Shown: positions 59,864 to 64,000 of the stretch, piece after piece
How positions within the stretch are numbered: the first letter of the stretch is position 1
Layout: the number at the start of each line of letters is the position of its first letter
Origin: Guptibacillus hwajinpoensis
Lineage (GTDB): Bacteria; Bacillota; Bacilli; Bacillales; Guptibacillaceae
Direction: 5' to 3' (one strand)
Assembly: GCF_029277305.1 (NCBI RefSeq)
Contig: NZ_CP119526.1
Length of the DNA: 64,000 nucleotides
Program-made: the position numbers and the translations under genes
The notes under the pieces: model-generated
Told to the model about the DNA's origin: nothing
Database searches by the model: none
Seen by the model: the letters and a program-made list of their open reading frames with translations, nothing else

Positions 59864-60145
59864 ATGGATTTAGCTGTATATGGAATTGCTTTGCTTCCAG
59901 TCATCATTGGAATTGTTCACCTTTTTAAGGTGTTTGGTTTTCCGTGTAGATTTTCACCCATCCTTTCAATCGTTATCGGAATTGTGATGAGTCATGTTTA
60001 TGTCGATCCCGGAGATTTCAAGAAAGCCTTCTTTGTTGGATTATGGCTTGGTTTATGCGCTACTGGAATGCACTCAGGCTTCAAAAACACGATGATTGGA
60101 GCAAGCAAAAAACAAAAAGACGAAGATGAAAATAAGCCGTGTTAG
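59864..60145 (+). CDS. Small membrane protein (93 aa)
   Basis: Three hydrophobic segments (residues 4-24, 31-47, 53-73) and a charged tail (KKQKDEDENKPC). It resembles phage-type small holin or toxin-export membrane proteins in layout, but no family is recognised. AAAGGAGG site before the ATG and a terminator after the stop support it as a real gene. Confidence 0.75.
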   Translation: MDLAVYGIALLPVIIGIVHLFKVFGFPCRFSPILSIVIGIVMSHVYVDPGDFKKAFFVGLWLGLCATGMHSGFKNTMIGASKKQKDEDENKPC

Positions 60146-60164
60146 AAGGTAAGACTAATAGCAC

Positions 60165-60195
60165 GAAGAGTGGACGAGTTCTACTCTTCTTTTTT
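60165..60195 (+). terminator. Terminator of the 93-aa membrane protein gene
   Basis: GAAGAGT / ACTCTTC stem followed by six T residues. Confidence 0.8.
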
Positions 60196-60199
60196 ATTG

Positions 60200-60441
60200 G
60201 CTTTTTTCTAAAGTCTCTTATCTAAAAGATTGTAGCTTTTGATACAAATATTGAAAAAAAACCACAATTAGTGATTGGAGCAGAAGGATGCTCGACTCCT
60301 ACGGGATGAGCGGGACAGGTGAGACCCCTCAGGAGCGATAGCGACGAGGAGGCTCAAGTGTCCCGCCCCGCGGAAAGCGAGCATCCTGGAGCGGAAATTA
60401 CCCCACTCCTATAGCAACGATGTTTACGAAAAGAGCCTTTT
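60200..60441. repeat. MITE-like repeat, family A, full-length inverted copy
   Basis: TCTAAAAGATTGTAGC at the left, complete core (GGAGCAGAAGGATGCTCG to GCGAGCATCCTGGAGCGG) and ACGATGTTTACGAAAAGAGCC at the right. It occupies most of the gap 60146-60504. Confidence 0.8.
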
Positions 60442-60504
60442 TATTTCATAGAAAACAAGAAACCATCCATAACAGTCTTTATCGCACCCTGATCTATTGA
60501 GCAC

Positions 60505-60534
60505 AAAAAATCCCCCTCGCATTGCGAGAGGGAT
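60505..60534 (-). terminator. Terminator of the tRNA-Arg gene
   Basis: ATCCC-CTCGC / GCGAG-GGGAT stem with six T residues on the minus strand, 17 bp after the tRNA. Confidence 0.85.
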
Positions 60535-60550
60535 TGTGAAATTATGTAAT

Positions 60551-60629
60551 TGGTGCGCCCGGAGGGATTCGAACCCCCGACTGACGCGGTACCGGAAACC
60601 ACCGCTCTATCCGACTGAGCTACGGGCGC
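60551..60629 (-). tRNA. tRNA-Arg (anticodon CCG)
   Basis: Minus strand. Acceptor GCGCCCG pairs with CGGGCGC, D-arm GCTC...GAGC, anticodon stem GTGGT/ACCGC with loop TTCCGGT (anticodon CCG), T-arm GGGGG TTCGAAT CCCTC, and an encoded CCA end. Single gene. Confidence 0.96.
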
Positions 60630-60806
60630 ATGTTCAGCGCAAGGATTATTATACGTGATGACCCTCTTTTTTGCAAGATGAGTTTTCCCTATCCTACCGG
60701 CTTTACTTATTCAAATACCCTATTGCTTTTATACTACTTCTTGACGTCTCAAACGTCTCATAGTAAAGTTGAACCAAACACATGTTCTCAACAGGCGGTG
60801 GCATTC

Positions 60807-61193
60807 ATGTTCCAATTAAGTAAAGAAGAGACTAAGGCTGTACGAAATTACATCATACTTCCTTACCTTAAAAAAGTGCTGGAACTCGATATGAATTGGA
60901 TTGCACATTCTCATATGAAACTTCCACGACCTTATTTGGAACTTTTACGTCATGTCGTTTCACTTGCTGTTCAAGATTTAAAACAAGCAAAATCGCTTCT
61001 CTATTCGAAAGGTATTCGAGTTTATATAGAGAATACAAAAGATGAGATTGTTATTTGTACAGTGTATTGTCGTGGCTATAATCAAACGTACCGTTATAGT
61101 TCTGTTCAAATAAGAAATCAAGTAGAGAGAAGAATCACCGCATACTTTCTTACGGATAGTCGCTTTCAAAAAAGGAACAGTCGATCCGTTTAA
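60807..61193 (+). CDS. Conserved small protein of unknown function upstream of clpP (128 aa)
   Basis: Soluble, helix then beta-rich: FQLSKEETKAVRNYIILPYLKKVLELD at the start, and a basic C-terminal strand region (TVYCRGYNQTYRYSSVQIRNQVERRI). Family not recognised. ATG 60807 chosen (GGCGGTGG upstream); the frame extends back to 60630 over the tRNA leader with no site and unlikely composition. Confidence 0.7.
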   Translation: MFQLSKEETKAVRNYIILPYLKKVLELDMNWIAHSHMKLPRPYLELLRHVVSLAVQDLKQAKSLLYSKGIRVYIENTKDEIVICTVYCRGYNQTYRYSSVQIRNQVERRITAYFLTDSRFQKRNSRSV

Positions 61194-61279
61194 AATAAAG
61201 GAACGCGGGGAAAATGGATGTAGGTGGACGGGGGAAAGCAACCTCTATTCCTCTATTGATAAAATCGCACAGCACTTCA

Positions 61280-61309
61280 TTTGACCTATATTGACCTTTT
61301 AGGTATGAT
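61280..61309 (+). promoter_or_regulatory. CtsR operator overlapping the clpP promoter
   Basis: TTTGACC-TATA-TTGACCTTT is the inverted form of the CtsR heptad repeat (RGTCAAANANRGTCAAA). TTGACC (61281-61286), 17-bp spacer and TATGAT (61304-61309) form a sigma-A promoter overlapped by the operator, so heat shock should relieve repression. Confidence 0.9.
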
Positions 61310-61357
61310 GAACGTACAGCAACTACATATTTAATGAAAATAAGGGAGGAATTTAAA

Positions 61358-61942
61358 ATGGTTTTAATTCCAACGGTAATTGAACAAACAAACCGCGGTG
61401 AAAGAGCGTACGACATCTATTCTCGTCTTCTTAAAGACCGCATCATCATGCTTGGTACTGCAATCGATGATAACGTATCAAACGCAGTAGTAGCACAGCT
61501 ACTTTTCCTAGCAGCTGAAGATCCTGACAAAGATATTTCACTTTACATTAACAGCCCTGGTGGTTCAATCACAGCAGGAATGGCAATTTACGATACAATG
61601 CAGTTCATTAAACCAAAAGTTTCTACTATCTGTATTGGTATGGCAGCTTCCATGGGGGCATTCCTTCTTGCAGCTGGTGAGCCAGGAAAACGTTATGCAC
61701 TTCCAAACAGTGAAGTTATGATTCACCAACCATTAGGTGGTACGCAAGGTCAAGCATCAGACATTGAGATTCACGCAAAACGCATTATCCAAATGCGCGA
61801 AAAGCTTAACAAAATTCTTGCTGAGCGTACAGGTCAGCCACTTGAAACAATTGATCGCGACACTGATCGTGACCGTTTCATGGAAGCAAATGAAGCGAAA
61901 GAATACGGCTTGATCGACGAAGTAATGGAGAAAAAAGCTTAA
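61358..61942 (+). CDS. clpP: ATP-dependent Clp protease proteolytic subunit
   Basis: 194 residues with catalytic Ser98 (GMAASMGAF), His123 (MIHQPLGG) and Asp172 (DRDTDRDRF region). N-terminal MVLIPTVIEQTNRGERAYDIYSRL-type start fixed by GGGAGGAA; a longer frame to 61334 is not used. Forms the tetradecameric protease with ClpX/ClpC/ClpE. Confidence 0.98.
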   Translation: MVLIPTVIEQTNRGERAYDIYSRLLKDRIIMLGTAIDDNVSNAVVAQLLFLAAEDPDKDISLYINSPGGSITAGMAIYDTMQFIKPKVSTICIGMAASMGAFLLAAGEPGKRYALPNSEVMIHQPLGGTQGQASDIEIHAKRIIQMREKLNKILAERTGQPLETIDRDTDRDRFMEANEAKEYGLIDEVMEKKA

Positions 61943-61950
61943 AACGTTCA

Positions 61951-61986
61951 AAACGCCTCTCCCGAAATGGGAGAGGCGTTTTTTTG
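61951..61986 (+). terminator. Terminator of clpP
   Basis: AAACGCCTCTCCC / GGGAGAGGCGTTT, 13-bp stem, followed by T residues. Confidence 0.93.
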
Positions 61987-62000
61987 TCGTGTTTTAATAG

Positions 62001-62200
62001 AAGCTTCTTTCTAAAGAGTTTATTGCTTTCGAACGGTTTAGTATATGAGAAACGCACGACATAATTGATTGGAGCGGAAGGGTGCTCGACTCCTGCGGGA
62101 TTAGCGGGACAGGTGAGACCCCGCAGGAGCGTAAGCGACGAGGAGGCTCACCGCCCGCCCCGCGGAAAGCGAGCACCCTGGAGCGGAAATAACACCAGAA
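62001..62200. repeat. MITE-like repeat, family A, inverted copy
   Basis: Complete core GGAGCGGAAGGGTGCTCG to CGAGCACCCTGGAGCGGAAAT; compensatory change A-to-G / T-to-C in the outer arm relative to other copies keeps the GGGTGCTCG / CGAGCACCC pairing. Left end eroded. With two terminators it fills 61943-62246. Confidence 0.8.
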
Positions 62201-62211
62201 AACATAAAAAA

Positions 62212-62240
62212 AGGCTTCTGCTAGGTTTTAGCGGAAGCCT
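62212..62240 (-). terminator. Terminator of crh
   Basis: AGGCTTCTGCTA / TAGCGGAAGCCT stem with one mismatch, T-run on the minus strand, 7 bp after the crh stop. Confidence 0.85.
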
Positions 62241-62246
62241 GTCATG

Positions 62247-62501
62247 CTAACCTTTTTGTACAAATTCGATTAATGAAGAGATCGCATCTTCTTCATCATT
62301 GCCGTCTACTGTCAAGATAACAGAAGCTCCTGTTCCAACAGCTAGGCTCATGATACCCATAATGCTTTTGGCATTTACTTTTTTCCCATCTTTTTCGAGG
62401 AAAATGTCCGAGTTAAATCGATTTGCTTCCTGAACGAATAATGCCGCAGGGCGTGCTTGCAATCCTGTATCTAACGTAACAACAACTTCTTTTTGAACCA
62501 C
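62247..62501 (-). CDS. crh: HPr-like catabolite repression protein Crh
   Basis: 84-residue HPr fold in which the PTS phosphorylation His15 is Gln (TGLQARPAA), while the HPrK target Ser46 is kept (NAKSIMGIMSLA). This is diagnostic for Crh, which acts as a CcpA cofactor when phosphorylated on Ser46. Downstream of whiA and yvcK, as in B. subtilis. Confidence 0.97.
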   Translation of the reverse strand: MVQKEVVVTLDTGLQARPAALFVQEANRFNSDIFLEKDGKKVNAKSIMGIMSLAVGTGASVILTVDGNDEEDAISSLIEFVQKG

Positions 62502-62696
62502 TTCTTCATTCCTCCCATTAAATAGAGCAGATGATTAACCTACCTGAGCGTTATGGCAAGACATCACTGAATTCTATACTTTCTTATTATTTGGATAAGT
62601 AAGCGCTATCTCAAAATCAGAAAAAGTTAGAAAAACGTGTGCTCCATTCTGAAGACAACGTTTTTCTTATTGTAACTTACTTATTAGTAGAAAAAG

Positions 62697-62728
62697 TAGC
62701 TCTCCACCAACTGCTGGTGGAAGCTTTT
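62697..62728 (-). terminator. Stem-loop between whiA and crh
   Basis: AGCTCTCCACCA / TGGTGGAAGCTTTT-type stem (minus strand T-run TTTTTC) 18 bp after the whiA stop. The 245-bp gap to crh otherwise shows no feature, so crh may have its own promoter. Confidence 0.7.
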
Positions 62729-62745
62729 CTTTTTCAACTGTTCAT

Positions 62746-63687
62746 TTATGAAATAGGACTACCTGTTCGCAGTTTGTCGGCAATCTGATCAATCTTACGC
62801 AAACGATGATTGATGCCCGATTTGCTTATTGCTCCACCAGTTACCATTTCACCAAGTTCTTTCAACGTGACATCCTGATGCTTTACACGAAGAACAGCGA
62901 TTTCCCTCAATTTATCAGGGAGAATCTCAAGTCCAACCTCTTTTTCGATGAAACGGATGTTTTCAACCTGACGAAAAGCTGCGCCGACAGTTTTGTTCAA
63001 ATTGGCAGTTTCACAATTTACAATTCGATTAACCGAATTGCGCATATCTTTCATAATGCGGACATCTTCGAAATAGAGGAGCGCCTGATGTGCACCTACT
63101 ACACTTAGAAACTCTGTGATTTTCTCGCCTTCTTTGATATAAACAATATAGCCTTTTTTTCGTTCAAGCATTTTAGCATTTAATCCGAACTCATTCATTA
63201 AGTTACAAAGAGATTCTGTATGCTCTTCATACATGGAGAAGATCTCTAGATGGTAAGAAGTTTCCGGATGGTTAATGGATCCTCCAGCAAGAAATGCTCC
63301 TCTTAGATAAGAACGTTTACAGCAATTTTTTTTCGTAAAATCGATAGAAATAGTTCTAGTGAATGTGAATGCACTATCCATAATACCAAGATCCTCAAGT
63401 AATTCTCTCGCCTTCGCGGATACACGAACAATGTAAACATTGTTCTTCTTAAGTCTCATTTTCTTACGGACTAGCAGTTCAACATCATAATTGTAAATTC
63501 GCTTAATAAGCGTATAGATCCTTCTTGCAATGGCAGCATGTTCAGTCGGAATATTCAGGATCAATTGTCTGTTACCAAACGATATAGATCCGTTCATTCG
63601 TATGAGTGCTGCTAGCTCTGATCTTGCACAGCATGCTTTACTTTCTAGCTGTGTTAACTCTTTCTTTGTATCAGCAGCAAATGACAT
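62746..63687 (-). CDS. whiA: DNA-binding protein WhiA
   Basis: 313 residues: degenerate LAGLIDADG homing-endonuclease-like N-terminal domain (CARSELAALIRMNGSIS, RGAFLAGGSINHPETSYHLEI) and C-terminal helix-turn-helix (VTLKELGEMVTGGAISKSGINHRLRKID). Affects cell division and chromosome segregation in Bacillus. ATG 63687 follows GGGGGGATGG; overlapping upstream codons are not needed. Confidence 0.96.
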   Translation of the reverse strand: MSFAADTKKELTQLESKACCARSELAALIRMNGSISFGNRQLILNIPTEHAAIARRIYTLIKRIYNYDVELLVRKKMRLKKNNVYIVRVSAKARELLEDLGIMDSAFTFTRTISIDFTKKNCCKRSYLRGAFLAGGSINHPETSYHLEIFSMYEEHTESLCNLMNEFGLNAKMLERKKGYIVYIKEGEKITEFLSVVGAHQALLYFEDVRIMKDMRNSVNRIVNCETANLNKTVGAAFRQVENIRFIEKEVGLEILPDKLREIAVLRVKHQDVTLKELGEMVTGGAISKSGINHRLRKIDQIADKLRTGSPIS

Positions 63688-63727
63688 TGCCATCCCCCCT
63701 TTTCCATGCAGGGACCCCACTGACCCT

Positions 63728-64000
63728 TCACCCTGATTTTTTATCGTCTAATAACGATAAAAGAATAGATGATATCTTCTTCGCATCATGGCGTACATAC
63801 TTCTCATCGTATTGGATAATCTTATCACTTATAACTTCAAAACCAAAGCTCTTTAGACGATTTTCGTCGTATTGCACAACTTCTGCTCGTTCTTGTGCAT
63901 AGCGTTTTGCATAAAAAGATGGAATAATCTGTTCGTTAACAATAATGGTATCCATAAGTTTATAACCGATGTGGTCAATGAGTGCCTGCACGTGGTCACT
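63728..64000 (-). CDS. yvcK: YvcK/GlmR gluconeogenesis factor, 3' end
   Basis: The last 90 residues of the UPF0052/CofD-like protein: SDHVQALIDHIG, FYAKRYAQERAEVVQYDENRL, and the C-terminal DDKKSG. The frame stays open to the window edge, so the 5' part lies outside. YvcK binds UDP-GlcNAc and supports growth on gluconeogenic carbon. Identity rests on the C-terminal pattern and the yvcK-whiA-crh order. Confidence 0.9.
   Translation of the reverse strand, partial: SDHVQALIDHIGYKLMDTIIVNEQIIPSFYAKRYAQERAEVVQYDENRLKSFGFEVISDKIIQYDEKYVRHDAKKISSILLSLLDDKKSG

Noticed and set aside
62065..62250. Open frames through the GC-rich repeats (also at 7198-7386 and 50295-50591)
   Set aside because: They are translations of the family A core, giving the same peptide in unrelated places, with no start signals.

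Overview
The window reads as chromosome of a low-to-mid GC, endospore-forming Bacillaceae bacterium, perhaps a marine or alkaliphilic Bacillus relative. The support is the conserved Bacillus gene order cggR-gapA-pgk-tpiA-gpmI-eno, secG, carboxylesterase, rnr, smpB, ssrA on the minus strand; the yvcK-whiA-crh cluster; a CtsR-controlled clpP; YjcZ-type small sporulation proteins; and a giant spore-type multicopper oxidase with its small partners. Species cannot be fixed from the sequence alone.

Layout. 1-2.2 kb: an Rrf2 regulator, an IDEAL-domain protein, a flavin monooxygenase and the start of another gene, three of which have a shared TGTAAT-N7-ATTACA palindrome near their starts. 2.2-9 kb: DeoR regulator, purU, three tiny YjcZ-like proteins, flavodoxin-like and EthD-like proteins, a TVP38 membrane protein and a CorC-type transporter. 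8.9-14.1 kb: a complete sulfane-sulfur (persulfide) module (TauE exporter, TusA, rhodanese-metallo-beta-lactamase, TusA-rhodanese, two rhodaneses, DsrE-like protein, CstR, DUF202) with seven CstR-type operators. 14.1-20 kb: msrAB with a two-component system, an acyltransferase, cstA. 20-34 kb: a mixed metabolic region (oxidoreductase plus small alarmone synthetase, AtoE, HpaB-like hydroxylase, lipoprotein, catalase, NERD protein, ilvD, DUF1540, MFS).

34-44 kb: the most distinctive region. It holds a five-gene minus-strand operon for an MnxG-type manganese-oxidising multicopper oxidase (1216 aa) with MnxE/MnxF-like subunits, an upstream two-module protein and a downstream accessory protein. 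Close by lie two cysteine-rich small proteins, a SCO copper chaperone, a Gly-Gln repeat protein and two paralogous membrane proteins. Several of the small proteins share one short beta-rich pattern, which suggests a set of related assembly subunits on the spore surface.

45-64 kb: housekeeping core (tmRNA, smpB, rnr, esterase, secG, glycolytic operon with a clear CggR operator, rpoN, tRNA-Arg, clpP, crh, whiA, yvcK).

The intergenic space is full of repeats: about ten copies or relics of a GC-rich MITE-like element with terminal inverted repeats, two copies plus a relic of a second multi-hairpin palindrome whose apical stem differs completely in sequence between copies yet stays perfectly self-complementary, and one array of five ATATCCGCGAA units.
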